A DNA stretch of 39,850 bases from a candidate division WS6 bacterium OLB21 (GTDB lineage: Bacteria; Patescibacteriota; Dojkabacteria; B142; OLB20): contig JYPD01000026.1 of NCBI GenBank assembly GCA_001567305.1, positions 1 through 39,850 on the forward strand. Direction: 5' to 3'. The notes under the pieces were generated by a model. It saw only the letters and a program-made list of their open reading frames with translations, searched no databases and had not been told where the DNA came from. Every line of letters begins with the position of its first letter. Position 1 is the first letter of the stretch. Made by a program: the position numbers and the translations under genes. Below are positions 25,195-33,323 of this stretch, one piece after another.

Positions 25195-25420
25195 ATATAA
25201 AAAAATAAAAATCCTTATGCCTGACTACGCTAATAGCCAAACATAAGGACTCCAAAAACGAGGAGTGGTGCCACCTCTTATATTATACTTTATTGACTAT
25301 TTAATTGTTGGAACTACTCGAAGCTAGCTTCGACAAATGCTCTTCACAGGCTTTCTCATCAAAATGGTTCGCGTACATTTTTCTGGGACTTACTTAAGCC
25401 TTTTCTGTCGAGAAGAACTT
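25195..25420 (-). promoter_or_regulatory. T-box riboswitch leader of serS
   Basis: Read on the minus strand. The T-box bulge TGGCACC (25267-25273) is flanked by an antiterminator stem ACTCC/GGAGT (25262-25266 with 25249-25253). Its TGGC can pair with the GCCA end of tRNA-Ser (discriminator G73). Next comes a competing terminator (25212-25249) and a T-rich tract. A candidate Stem I starts near 25411: TCGACA (25406-25411) pairs with TGTCGA (25330-25335), above which AGGCTT (25396-25401) pairs with AAGCCT (25348-25353). The internal loop holds AGC followed by A; AGC (25339-25341) is a serine codon. Uncharged tRNA-Ser would stabilise the antiterminator and switch serS on. The 3' half is convincing; the Stem I details are inference. 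Confidence 0.82.
25201..25249 (-). terminator. T-box intrinsic terminator before serS
   Basis: TCCTTATG (plus 25242-25249) pairs perfectly with CATAAGGA (plus 25212-25219), with an inner 5-bp stem GGCTA/TAGTC. A T-rich tract follows. The 5' arm overlaps the antiterminator (TCC is shared), as required for a switch. Confidence 0.88.
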
Positions 25421-25426
25421 ATGCGA

Positions 25427-25456
25427 ATGATAACAAGACTAAAGCTGTTTAGTCAA
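25427..25456 (-). promoter_or_regulatory. Promoter of the serS T-box transcript
   Basis: TTGACT (25451-25456), 18 bp, then TGT-TATCAT extended -10 (TATCAT at 25427-25432). The start would be about 25420, giving a leader of ~230 bases, normal for T-box genes. The -35 abuts the stop of the upstream cupin gene. Confidence 0.6.
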
Positions 25457-26239
25457 TTATTGCATATCTATATATGTGCCTCGATAATGATTTCGGCGAA
25501 TCTTCCAATGTCTTCTCTGAGTTGCGTATAGAGCGATCTTGTTGAGTCGATAGAGAAAGGGGGTCAGTGTGTTTTCTGGTTTAATTTTTTTTATTTTTGG
25601 AATGCCTCTGTAAACTGGGTTAAGAACAACCTCGAGTCGGGCGTTCTTTCTGATCGCGTAATAAGCAAGACCTCTTTCTTTTTGAATTAGCGAATAATCA
25701 ATAATATCATGACCCCTATGCATTCTTACAAATACAGCCGGGGATTCTTCTGTGTTAATAAATGTGTAAAAGTAACCTTGAGGTATTGCAAGTTTTTCGC
25801 CTCTTCTTAATGTGACAAGTAATCCTTCGTCTACCTCGGTGTGAAAATCATACTCACCTCTAGGTTTGTTTTTTTGCATGATTACAGTTAAGGTACCAAG
25901 GTGAACTTCGACCAATGTACTAATTCTATCGTCGGATAAGGGCGAATAGTAAACATGCGATTTTATGAACTCTACTCCCAGCAAACCCGAAGGAAGGCAG
26001 ATTAAATCGTAATAGAAGCCTTTCTGCATTATTTCGACATCTTCGATATGTGATACCTGTATATACTCCTCGTACACTTGTCTTGGGTAGGTAAGGTTTT
26101 TGTTTAATAGTGCCGGAGTAAGATTTTTAAGCATTATTTTTCTTGACTCGGTTGGGGTTACTTGGTCGTTAAAAAGGAGGGAATTGCTGTCGGGATCGAA
26201 GGATATGTCTAGACAGCATGTATCTTGCAAATTGACCAT
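25457..26239 (-). CDS. Cupin-fold protein, possibly glucose-6-phosphate isomerase-like
   Basis: A 260-residue protein with a cupin-like beta barrel around residues 80-180: YYDLICLPSGLLGVEFIKSH, VEVHLGTLTVIM, YDFHTEVDEGLLVTLRRGEK and LAIPQGYFYTFINTEE. The pattern of a polar barrel edge followed by a GEKLAIPQGYFYTFINT turn resembles archaeal-type phosphoglucose isomerases and sugar-epimerase cupins, but the metal-binding histidines are not all clear. The C-terminal ~70 residues are basic. It is preceded by a good promoter overlapped by an inverted repeat. The function is a guess; the fold is moderately supported. Confidence 0.55.
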   Translation of the reverse strand: MVNLQDTCCLDISFDPDSNSLLFNDQVTPTESRKIMLKNLTPALLNKNLTYPRQVYEEYIQVSHIEDVEIMQKGFYYDLICLPSGLLGVEFIKSHVYYSPLSDDRISTLVEVHLGTLTVIMQKNKPRGEYDFHTEVDEGLLVTLRRGEKLAIPQGYFYTFINTEESPAVFVRMHRGHDIIDYSLIQKERGLAYYAIRKNARLEVVLNPVYRGIPKIKKIKPENTLTPFLYRLNKIALYATQRRHWKIRRNHYRGTYIDMQ

Positions 26240-26266
26240 ATGTATTAAGGTACAAATTAATTCTCG

Positions 26267-26291
26267 ATGCGTATGACATCAGTATACGCAT
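26267..26291. repeat. 8-bp inverted repeat overlapping the cupin gene promoter
   Basis: ATGCGTAT (26267-26274) and ATACGCAT (26284-26291) are perfect inverted copies with a 9-base spacer, about 17 bp centre to centre. The right arm overlaps the -10 box on the minus strand. This is the arrangement of a repressor operator for a dimeric regulator. Confidence 0.6.
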
Positions 26292-26310
26292 TAAAAATTT
26301 ATTTTGTCAA
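26281..26310 (-). promoter_or_regulatory. Promoter of the cupin gene
   Basis: A perfect TTGACA (plus 26305-26310), 18-bp spacer and TATACT (plus 26281-26286), inside the inverted repeat. The predicted leader is about 35 bases. Confidence 0.65.
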
Positions 26311-26378
26311 ATTCAAATATACACTTCAAATGAAATGTGTTGTGGAGGTTGTGGTTAGAACGGAAAAATTTTATTTAT

Positions 26379-26397
26379 CCACAATTTTTACTTGTGG
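26379..26397 (-). terminator. Possible terminator of dnaJ
   Basis: A 6-bp inverted repeat CCACAA/TTGTGG with a 7-base loop lies immediately after the dnaJ stop, followed on the minus strand by an A/T-rich tract ending in TTTTT. The tract is not purely T, so function is uncertain. Confidence 0.35.
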
Positions 26398-26398
26398 T

Positions 26399-27331
26399 TT
26401 ACTTTCCAAAAATTCGATCAACAAATCCGGGCTTTGATTCTTTTGTTGAAAGTTCCTCCCAGAGCTTTTTTTGCTCGGTTGAAAGTTTTTTCGGTATCTT
26501 AATCATAACGCGAGTATACTGGTCGCCTGTACCATTGCCTCTAAGTTTTGGTCCGCCTTTTCCTGACAGACGAAGCACGGTTTCTGGCTGTATGCCGGCA
26601 GGGATTTTTAGTTTTGTCTTTCCGTGAACTGTGTCGATGTCAACTTCTGCTCCAAGAACTGCCTTGAACACATCGATCTCTATGTTTGTATAGATGTCAG
26701 AGCCTCTTCTTTCAAAGGTGTCGTCAATTTCAACCTCGATATTTACAAGCAAGTCACCAGAAGGGCCGCCGTTGATTCCTGCATGTCCTTTGTTTTGAAA
26801 ACGAAGAACTGCATTATCCGGAATTCCTGCCGGAATCTTAATTTTCATGGTTTCGATTTTATCGGATCCAGATGCCTCTCGAACTCTGTAGTTAATTTCT
26901 TTTTCTACTCCAAACACTGCCTCTTTAAACTTTATTGTTAAGCGAACACCTATATCTTGGCCTCGTCTTGGTCTGTTTCTCATGCCACCCATGCCGCCGC
27001 CAAAAAATTGTTCGAAAATATCTTCAATGGATCCGAAGTCACCAAAGTCAAAGTTTATCCCGCCCATGCCGCCGCTAAAGTCAAAACCCGCACCGGCTCC
27101 GCCAAAACCTTGTGTTCCTGCATGTCCGTACTGGTCATAGGCTTTCCTTTTTTGATCGTCTGAAAGGATTTCGTAGGCTTCTTGAACTTCTTTGAACTTT
27201 TCTTCAGCGTCTGCGCTCTTGTTTCGATCGGGATGGTATTCCTTGGCAAGCTTACGATATGCGGATTTAATCTGCTTTGTTGTTGCAGACTTTTCTATCC
27301 CTAAAATGTCGTAATAATCTCTTTTGGCCAT
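26399..27331 (-). CDS. DnaJ-type co-chaperone without zinc finger (CbpA-like)
   Basis: A 310-residue Hsp40 that stimulates DnaK. The J domain is complete (AKRDYYDILGIEKSATTKQI ... YHPDRNKSADAEEKF, with the essential HPD). A Gly/Phe-rich linker follows (GFGGAGAGFDFSGGMGG ... FFGGGMGGM), then two C-terminal substrate-binding beta domains (IPAGIPDNAVLRFQNKGHAG; IPAGIQPETVLRLSGKG). None of the CxxCxGxG zinc repeats of class A DnaJ is present, so it is the class B (CbpA/DjlA-like) type. ATG at 27331 (MAKRDYY) is chosen over the GTG two codons upstream. grpE and dnaK are not in this window. Confidence 0.93.
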   Translation of the reverse strand: MAKRDYYDILGIEKSATTKQIKSAYRKLAKEYHPDRNKSADAEEKFKEVQEAYEILSDDQKRKAYDQYGHAGTQGFGGAGAGFDFSGGMGGINFDFGDFGSIEDIFEQFFGGGMGGMRNRPRRGQDIGVRLTIKFKEAVFGVEKEINYRVREASGSDKIETMKIKIPAGIPDNAVLRFQNKGHAGINGGPSGDLLVNIEVEIDDTFERRGSDIYTNIEIDVFKAVLGAEVDIDTVHGKTKLKIPAGIQPETVLRLSGKGGPKLRGNGTGDQYTRVMIKIPKKLSTEQKKLWEELSTKESKPGFVDRIFGK

Positions 27332-27362
27332 TGGCACTCGAACTAATTAATTGCTAGTCGTT

Positions 27363-27371
27363 ATTATAGCA
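27363..27371 (-). promoter_or_regulatory. Extended -10 promoter of dnaJ
   Basis: On the minus strand TGC precedes a perfect TATAAT (plus 27363-27368). The predicted leader is about 25 bases. No CIRCE or other heat-shock inverted repeat was seen. Confidence 0.5.
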
Positions 27372-27412
27372 GATCAATTATCGAAATTTAACTTAATTAT
27401 AAGTGCCCAATG

Positions 27413-27421
27413 TGTTAGAAT
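27413..27421 (+). promoter_or_regulatory. Extended -10 promoter of infB
   Basis: TGT precedes TAGAAT (27416-27421). The start would be near 27428, 16 bases before the GTG start codon of infB. Confidence 0.45.
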
Positions 27422-27443
27422 CCCTTAGTAATTAAAACAAACT

Positions 27444-29018
27444 GTGGCTGATAAAAAGAAGAAACAAAATAAATACGATATTAAAAGAACTCCTATCGTT
27501 GCTGTTATGGGGCATGTAGACCACGGTAAGACATCGTTACTAGATGCAATCCGCGGAACTGATGTCACTTCAGGAGAAATTGGCGGAATTACACAAAATA
27601 CCAGAGCTCATCAAATTGATTATCAGGGGCAAAAAATATCATTTATCGACACACCTGGACACGAAGCATTTAGCTCTATGAGATCAAGAGGTGCAAAAGT
27701 GACAGATATTGTATTGCTTGTTGTTGCAGCAGACGACGGAGTGCAACCACAAACCAAAGAGTCAATAGCATTCGCCAAAGAAAGCAATGTTCCAATTATA
27801 GTAGCAATTAATAAAATCGATATTCCCGGAAAAAATCTGAATAAGCTCAAGCAAGAGCTATCATCTGCTGGACTAGAAATTGAAGAATACGGAGGAAGTG
27901 TCATTGTTAACGAGGTATCAGCGATAAAGAAAGCAGGTATTAACGAGCTACTTGAATCAATTCTTGCTACTGCAGAACTTCAAGAAATCCAAAAGGTTGA
28001 TGCTCCGCAGGGTATGCAGGGGACAGCGTTTATACTTGAGTCAGTTCTCGATAAAGCTCTTGGTCCCGTTTCCTTGGTACTTGTAAAGTCCGGCGAAATT
28101 AAACAGGGGAGTTATGTTATTCATGAACAGGGATATTCAAAAATTCGCACCCTAATGAATGAAAACGGCGAACAATTAGCGACTGCAGAACAGGGTGACC
28201 CGATAAATATTATTGGCATTGATAATGTTTTGCCAACCGGATCGTATATAAATATTGTTGCCGACGAAAAAACTGCAAAACAGCTAAGTAAAGAAATTCA
28301 ACTTGGTGAAAGAGATTTACTTGAAGCAGAAAAAGAAAGTGAAGAACCAGTAGAAGAGAACGATCTTGCTTTTCTTGCCGATCTACTTGCCGATGCTAAA
28401 ACCGAAGACGAAATAAAGTTTCTTAATGTTGTGCTTAAAACTGACTCTCAGGGTACTCTCGAAGCGGCAACCCATGAACTAGTAAACCTTAACGACGAAG
28501 AAGTTCAGATCAAAGTCATTGATTCAGGTGTAGGTCCAATTACAGAAAGAGATGTTCAAACAGCCAAGGCTGCAAGAGCTGTTGTGCTTGGATTTCAGGT
28601 CGATGTTCCCAAAAAAGTATCTGATCTTGCTCAAAAAGATAGAGTCTTAGTTAGGTCGTACGATATTATTTACGAGATGGTCGACGAGATCGCCGATGCT
28701 ATGAACAGCATGGCAGATCCGATCCTCGAAAAGGTTGAGGTTGCTAGAGCAAGAGTTAAGCAAGTATTTGTGTTGTCAAACAAATCTATCGTTGCAGGTT
28801 GCGAAGTTGTTAAGGGTACGGTTGTCAAAGGTTACAGAATATTCATAGACAGAGAAGGTACCGAGATGGCAGATGCGAAAATTACTCAGCTAAGACAGAA
28901 TAAAAACGAAGTGAAAGAAGTTAAAAAGGGACAGGATTGCGGAATACTGTTTGAGCCTTCATATGCCGACCTTGCTGCCGGCGACGAGATTGTATGCTAC
29001 AAGATAGAAAAGATTTAG
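27444..29018 (+). CDS. infB: Translation initiation factor IF-2, short form
   Basis: A GTPase that places initiator tRNA on the ribosome. The 524-residue product starts almost directly with the G domain: GHVDHGKTSLLDAIR (from residue 23), DTPGHEAFSSMRSRGAK, then NKIDIPGKN. It continues with the domain II barrel, the domain III linker (KTDSQGTLEAATHELVNL) and the C-terminal domain IV that binds fMet-tRNA (ARVKQVFVLSNKSIVAGCEV). The long N-terminal extension of E. coli IF-2 is absent, as in several small-genome bacteria. The start is GTG. It is followed by a convergent redoxin gene. Confidence 0.97.
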   Translation: MADKKKKQNKYDIKRTPIVAVMGHVDHGKTSLLDAIRGTDVTSGEIGGITQNTRAHQIDYQGQKISFIDTPGHEAFSSMRSRGAKVTDIVLLVVAADDGVQPQTKESIAFAKESNVPIIVAINKIDIPGKNLNKLKQELSSAGLEIEEYGGSVIVNEVSAIKKAGINELLESILATAELQEIQKVDAPQGMQGTAFILESVLDKALGPVSLVLVKSGEIKQGSYVIHEQGYSKIRTLMNENGEQLATAEQGDPINIIGIDNVLPTGSYINIVADEKTAKQLSKEIQLGERDLLEAEKESEEPVEENDLAFLADLLADAKTEDEIKFLNVVLKTDSQGTLEAATHELVNLNDEEVQIKVIDSGVGPITERDVQTAKAARAVVLGFQVDVPKKVSDLAQKDRVLVRSYDIIYEMVDEIADAMNSMADPILEKVEVARARVKQVFVLSNKSIVAGCEVVKGTVVKGYRIFIDREGTEMADAKITQLRQNKNEVKEVKKGQDCGILFEPSYADLAAGDEIVCYKIEKI

Positions 29019-29040
29019 TTATAGCTTTCTTTATAAGACT

Positions 29041-29312
29041 CTATTTAAGAAATGTTTCTTCAAGTCTTCTTCGATCAGGTTCGACAAGAATCAGATCTTC
29101 TTTGCCTTCTTGGCTAATAATGATTGTCGGCACAGACCTTAAACCCTTATTAAGTTTAAGAACTTTAGCTTCTGCGTCGCTGTCATAATCTATGTCGATT
29201 TCGGTATAATCTATTTTATGCTCATCAAAAAAACATTTTTTGCTCTAATGCAATCTGAGCACCATGAGGTAGAATACATTAATATTGATTTCTTTGTGCT
29301 GTCTGTTGTCAT
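29041..29312 (-). CDS. Glutaredoxin/NrdH-like redoxin (frame broken once)
   Basis: A 90-residue thiol redoxin visible only when the frame is followed through a run of six T (29236-29241 on the plus strand). The first part reads MTTDSTKKSILMYSTSWCSD plus CIRA, with the redox motif WCSDC. After restoring one A (minus strand) it continues CFFDEHKIDYTEIDIDYD, then LRSVPTIII with the cis-proline (VPT) and ends RRRLEETFLK. Glutaredoxins and mycoredoxins of this size act in disulfide or ribonucleotide reductase reduction. Its partner is unknown. Each half alone is below 70 codons, which is why it is easily missed. Confidence 0.85.
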
Positions 29313-29342
29313 CTGCTAATCCTTAATAATTCTGATTCTAAC

Positions 29343-30101
29343 ATGTCGAGTTTCGTTTCAAATATTAAAATTACGCATGTTCTTGTCGCAATTAATATTA
29401 TTGTCTATATCTTAACTGTAGCCTTCAGTTTTTTTTCTGGGGAAATACCAATGTGTTTTCCAGCGATACCCGCACCCTTTATATATTTGGAGCTGAACAT
29501 CTACCCAGCATTCTTTCGGGGCAAGTTTGGAGACTCGTGCTTCCCGCATTTCTGCATGGCAGTTTAATACATTTAGCACTAAATATGTATGTGCTGTTCG
29601 GACTCGGAGAGGCTATCGAAATTTTTTACGGTCGCCGAAAACTTTTGGCAGTTTATGTATTGTCTGCCTTCTTTGGATCTATTGCCAGCGTTGTTGTTTC
29701 TTTGGTAGGTGCATTTTCTGCAGGCGGAGCCACTACAGTTTACCCAATATCGGTTGGTGCATCGGGTGCTGTTTTTGGATTAATTGGACTATTACTCGGC
29801 AACAGCTATAAAAAACGACGACTATAATCCTAGAATACCTGTCAATGTTAGTGGCTTATGGTTTTTTGTAATTATTAACTTAATGTTCGGATTCGGGTTC
29901 AATGTTGTCGGGTCAGATTTTTCAATAAACAATGCAGCACATATTGGCGGATTATTATCTGGAATCGTGCTTGGGCTGCTGTTCTCAACGAAAAATAATT
30001 TCTATCAGGGTAAAATTAGTAAAATTATCGAGTCTTTTCTTGTTGCTTTCAGTGTTGTGCTTGTGATATTTAGTATTGTTCTACATATTTTTTTTCTTTA
30101 A
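29343..30101 (+). CDS. Rhomboid family intramembrane serine protease (frame broken twice)
   Basis: About 252 residues when two indels are corrected: one missing T in the T8 run at 29429-29436, and one extra A in the A6 run at 29810-29815. The three parts fit end to end. An N-terminal helix (THVLVAINIIVYILTVAFSF) is followed by the L1 loop (SGQVWRLVLPAFLHGSLIHL) and LNMYVLFGLGEAIE. The catalytic serine lies in VGASGAVFGLIG and the catalytic histidine in NNAAHIGGLLSGI. About six membrane helices are present. Substrates are unknown. It is followed by adk after 13 bases. Confidence 0.92.
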
Positions 30102-30114
30102 TTGAATTTTTCTA

Positions 30115-30768
30115 ATGATACTTCTATTTGTAGGTCCTAAAGGCAGCGGAAAAGATACTCAGACTCAACTATTAGAAAGTTCAGGTTTTGCAAACATTTC
30201 TACCGGCTCTTTGTTTCGACAAGAAATGCAAGACAATACAGAGCTTGGAATGAAATCAAAGCAATATTACGATGCGGGTAAACTTGTACCAGACGAGCTT
30301 GTATTAGAGATCTTAAAAAAACACATATCCAAGGCAGAGGCCGACGATATTGTCTTAAATGGTGTGGTTCGCACTTTAGAGCAAATTAAACCTACAGAAG
30401 AAATGCTGGCCTCTATCGAAAAGAAGATCGACAAAGTAATCTACTTTAACTTAAGCGACGAAGAAGCAGTTAAAAGGCTTGCCAACAGATGGACTTGCCC
30501 AGTTTGCAATACTGTTTACCACACTCTTTTCGACCCACCTAAGGTCGCAGGTGTTTGCGACAAAGATGGTGCGGCATTGCTTCAAAGAGCCGACGATAAA
30601 CCCGATGCCGTTAAGATGAGGTTGTCAGAAGATCGAACCAAAACCGGTCCTGTTGTCGATCACTACCGAGAAATCGGCATACTTCACGAAATTGATGGAT
30701 CAAAAAGCATCGAAGAAGTTGCTTCAGAACTTCACGAATTAATCAAAGTTTTTAAAGAACAGCAATAA
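30115..30768 (+). CDS. adk: Adenylate kinase
   Basis: Converts ATP and AMP to two ADP. The 217-residue product has the P-loop GPKGSGKDTQ (residues 7-16), ISTGSLFRQEM for AMP binding, and a Cys3-Asp zinc LID (CPVCNTVYH ... CDKDG), as in Bacillus adk. Near the usual DGFPRT the sequence reads NGVVRTLEQ, so the Gly-Phe-Pro is changed but the Arg is kept. RLSEDRTKTGPVVDHYRE matches the C-terminal part. Full length. Its 3' end overlaps the convergent PAP2-like gene by about 17 bases. Confidence 0.95.
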   Translation: MILLFVGPKGSGKDTQTQLLESSGFANISTGSLFRQEMQDNTELGMKSKQYYDAGKLVPDELVLEILKKHISKAEADDIVLNGVVRTLEQIKPTEEMLASIEKKIDKVIYFNLSDEEAVKRLANRWTCPVCNTVYHTLFDPPKVAGVCDKDGAALLQRADDKPDAVKMRLSEDRTKTGPVVDHYREIGILHEIDGSKSIEEVASELHELIKVFKEQQ

Positions 30769-31308
30769 GCGGAATTAAGCTTCCGATAATTAGTTGGAGC
30801 TGCGTATGCTTCTTTAGTTCCATTCTGGCCCAGAACAATAAAGGTAGCAATATATAGAGTAGAAGCAAAAACGCTTGATACAAGGCTTGCAAAAGTACAA
30901 AACTGTTAACCCAAAAAAGGTTGCATGAAAACTAACCTTCCAGTAGTAGGTCAAAATCGAAAGGATTAACATAATCACCAGAAACTTAAGCAAATATTCT
31001 GTTAAAACGGAATTAATTTGAAGAGATATCGCAATTGAAATTATTAAGCCAAGCAACGCAATAACAAGCACCGGAAAACGACTCTCCTTGTTTGTAAACT
31101 CGTAATCCGCTCTCTTGGTTATAACAACAGCAAATAGTATATAACCGATCACAGGGACGATGAATGCAGATGTAGTAAGGAAGATCGACTCTAGAGAAAT
31201 ATTATAAACTCTATGTATAAGCAATATTTGTAAGAATACCATTATCAAAGGATTCAGGAGAAAAGAAACAATAACTGCAGTTTTATTTATCCTTGATTTT
31301 TTCGCCAT
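30752..31308 (-). CDS. PAP2-like membrane phosphatase or lipid-phosphatase-related protein (frame broken once)
   Basis: About 185 residues with five to six membrane helices when one base is restored in the A6 run at 30913-30918. The first frame carries NKESRFPVLVIALLG and YYWKVSFHAT, which resemble the K...RxP and KxSxH motifs of a PAP2 subgroup. The second frame carries FWARMELKKHTQLQLIIG, matching the R...H third motif. Classic PSGH and SR...HxxxD sequences are modified. Substrate unknown; a lipid pyrophosphate is possible. It overlaps the trmD stop by 22 bases and is probably cotranscribed with it. Confidence 0.65.
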
Positions 31309-31946
31309 TCGTCGATTGCTTGATGATTTCCGCTTAACAGGATTTCAGGTACAGTCCAAATCTGACCATCTGCTGTGGTGAACTCTGCAGGTCTAGTATA
31401 CTGTGGTGCTTCAAGAACGCCCTCTGCTGAATGGGATTCGTAATCAAGAGATTCGCTGTTTCCTAAAACATCAGGTAAGAGTCTACTTATTGAATCTGTC
31501 ATTACCATTGCAGGAAGTTCACCTCCGGTGAGTACATATGGACCTATCGAGTATTCTGTATCGGCTATATGGTCTACAACTCTTTGATCTATACCTTCAT
31601 ACCTGCCACATATAATTATGATTGAGGATTTCTTACTGAGCTCTTCGGCTGCCTGTTGATTGAACTGTTTACCCTTTGCACCTGTAACGATAATGAAAGG
31701 ATCCTCATTCAATTGTGCTTTTATCTCTTCTATTGCTAGGTAGATCGGCTCTACCATCATGACCATGCCCGGTCCTCCTCCGAAAGGCTTGTCGTCAACG
31801 CTTCGATGCTTGTCTTTAGTCCATTTTCTTAAATCATGTATACTAATTGAAAGAGTCCCCTTATCTATTGCCCGTCTAATTATACTTTCGGCAAAGGGCG
31901 AAGCGAACATTTCGGGAAAGATTGTGAGGATGTGAACTTGTAACAT
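31287..31946 (-). CDS. trmD: tRNA (guanine-37-N1)-methyltransferase TrmD
   Basis: A 219-residue SPOUT-class knotted methyltransferase that makes m1G37. Signatures include HILTIFPEMFASPFAES, the flexible loop KPFGGGPGMVMMVEP, ICGRYEGIDQRV and the knot core EYSIGPYVLTGGELPAMVMT. It ends QAIDEWRKNQG, as most TrmD proteins do. Full length. Ribosomal-protein neighbours common in other bacteria (rpsP, rplS) are not adjacent here. The downstream PAP2-like gene overlaps it. Confidence 0.97.
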   Translation of the reverse strand: MLQVHILTIFPEMFASPFAESIIRRAIDKGTLSISIHDLRKWTKDKHRSVDDKPFGGGPGMVMMVEPIYLAIEEIKAQLNEDPFIIVTGAKGKQFNQQAAEELSKKSSIIIICGRYEGIDQRVVDHIADTEYSIGPYVLTGGELPAMVMTDSISRLLPDVLGNSESLDYESHSAEGVLEAPQYTRPAEFTTADGQIWTVPEILLSGNHQAIDEWRKNQG

Positions 31947-32033
31947 GCGCTGACTTATTTTCGATATTGTACATGAATTGTAAGCATTAGCTTCAATTCA
32001 AGCAAATCTAATTTATTTTTTATATCCCAGCAT

Positions 32034-33323
32034 ATGTCATTAAAGATTCCAGGTAAACTCACTGGATATATTCTGCTCGGCATAGTTTTTACGATGCTGA
32101 TTGCGCTCTTTAGCGTTGTCATGTCAACTGTTTCGTCTTATCGAAGTGGTGTATTTTATGACAATTACATGAACATCGGTGAGGTATATAATGGCCCGTT
32201 GACTCAGCAGGCTCCTGCGCTAGAAAAAACATATTTAATAACACAGGGTGAAGAAAGAAAACTCAGTACAGATAATGTAGTGAGGATTGTTTCCACCGAT
32301 GCTGAGGTTAAAATTGTCGCGGATTTTGTAAAAGTTGGATTGAGTTATCAGCCAACCTATAAAACAACTTTCCTTGCAGACTATGTGGTTATGAATACCT
32401 CTGATCGTAAGGTCGAAACGACATTTAGTTTTCCTTTGCCAGTTAACCCTTCTGCAGACGAAGTATCTAATGTTATTCTGCTTGTAGATGGAGTCGATTA
32501 TCCAATCAAGAAATCTGAAACCATTGATGCTTATTATGGCTATGTTAATAATAAAATCGAATGGAAAGGAGAAATGGATGCTGGTACAGAAAGAGAGATT
32601 CGCATAAGCTATAACACGGTTGGATTGTCAATGTTTGAGTATAGTGGATGGATGGACTCAGTTGATGCACAAGATTTTGCGCTCGAGGTAACAATAGAAG
32701 GCACTAGGTCTTACAATGTAAATTATGGGTTAAGTGTTGATGAAAGAGAGTTTTCAGACAACGGAGTAAAACTTACATGGGATAAAGAAAAGCTGTTCTC
32801 GGCGCCTGTTGTGTCTGTCAATGTCGGTGGAAAGATGGATCCTGCAGCTCAAGTTTCGAGGGTTTATCTGACTATGACTCCAATCTATGTAGTTTTCATT
32901 GCGGCTCTTTTATTCCTGGCAAACAAGGCCAAGAAGGCGATGAGCTATGTTGATATGAGTATCTATACAGTTTTGTTTGTCGTGTTTTTTCCGCTCATCC
33001 ATTACTTATCCAGTTTTACTTTAGATCCGACAATTGATTTCTTTGTTCCGTTGTCTTCGGGTGTAGAGTTTTCAATGCCTCTATACGGAGCTTTTCTTAT
33101 TGCTCTGCTTCTAATAGGTGGCATGATGATGTATTTAAGTGCAAGAACAATGGGAGCAAAATATTCTCTGCGATCTTTATTACCTTTGATTTTGCTCTTC
33201 TTGGGGTTCTTTCCGGTAGCTGTAACTGTTCCAGAATACTCGATGCTGATGGTTCTTTTCGGTGTTGTTGCGTTTCTGGCAATAGTAGTGCAGATGCGTG
33301 TTAAAGGCGAAGTAAAGGCCTAA
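32034..33323 (+). CDS. Hypothetical multi-pass membrane protein with large outside domain
   Basis: A 429-residue protein. One transmembrane helix at ~10-31 (GYILLGIVFTMLIALFSVVM) is followed by a long beta-rich region of ~240 residues likely outside the cell (LADYVVMNTSDRKVETTFSF, EWKGEMDAGTEREIRISYN). Five to six helices follow from ~285 to 423. The arrangement recalls CreD-type inner-membrane proteins, but sequence support is weak. It diverges from trmD across 87 bases. Its stop overlaps the convergent carotenoid operon by 3-4 bases and is followed by a strong hairpin. Confidence 0.65.
   Translation: MSLKIPGKLTGYILLGIVFTMLIALFSVVMSTVSSYRSGVFYDNYMNIGEVYNGPLTQQAPALEKTYLITQGEERKLSTDNVVRIVSTDAEVKIVADFVKVGLSYQPTYKTTFLADYVVMNTSDRKVETTFSFPLPVNPSADEVSNVILLVDGVDYPIKKSETIDAYYGYVNNKIEWKGEMDAGTEREIRISYNTVGLSMFEYSGWMDSVDAQDFALEVTIEGTRSYNVNYGLSVDEREFSDNGVKLTWDKEKLFSAPVVSVNVGGKMDPAAQVSRVYLTMTPIYVVFIAALLFLANKAKKAMSYVDMSIYTVLFVVFFPLIHYLSSFTLDPTIDFFVPLSSGVEFSMPLYGAFLIALLLIGGMMMYLSARTMGAKYSLRSLLPLILLFLGFFPVAVTVPEYSMLMVLFGVVAFLAIVVQMRVKGEVKA

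Noticed and set aside
25282-25287. TATAAT on the minus strand within the serS leader as the main promoter
   Set aside because: It would remove Stem I and the specifier while keeping only the antiterminator, and a better promoter (TTGACT-18-TATCAT) exists upstream. A secondary role is not excluded.
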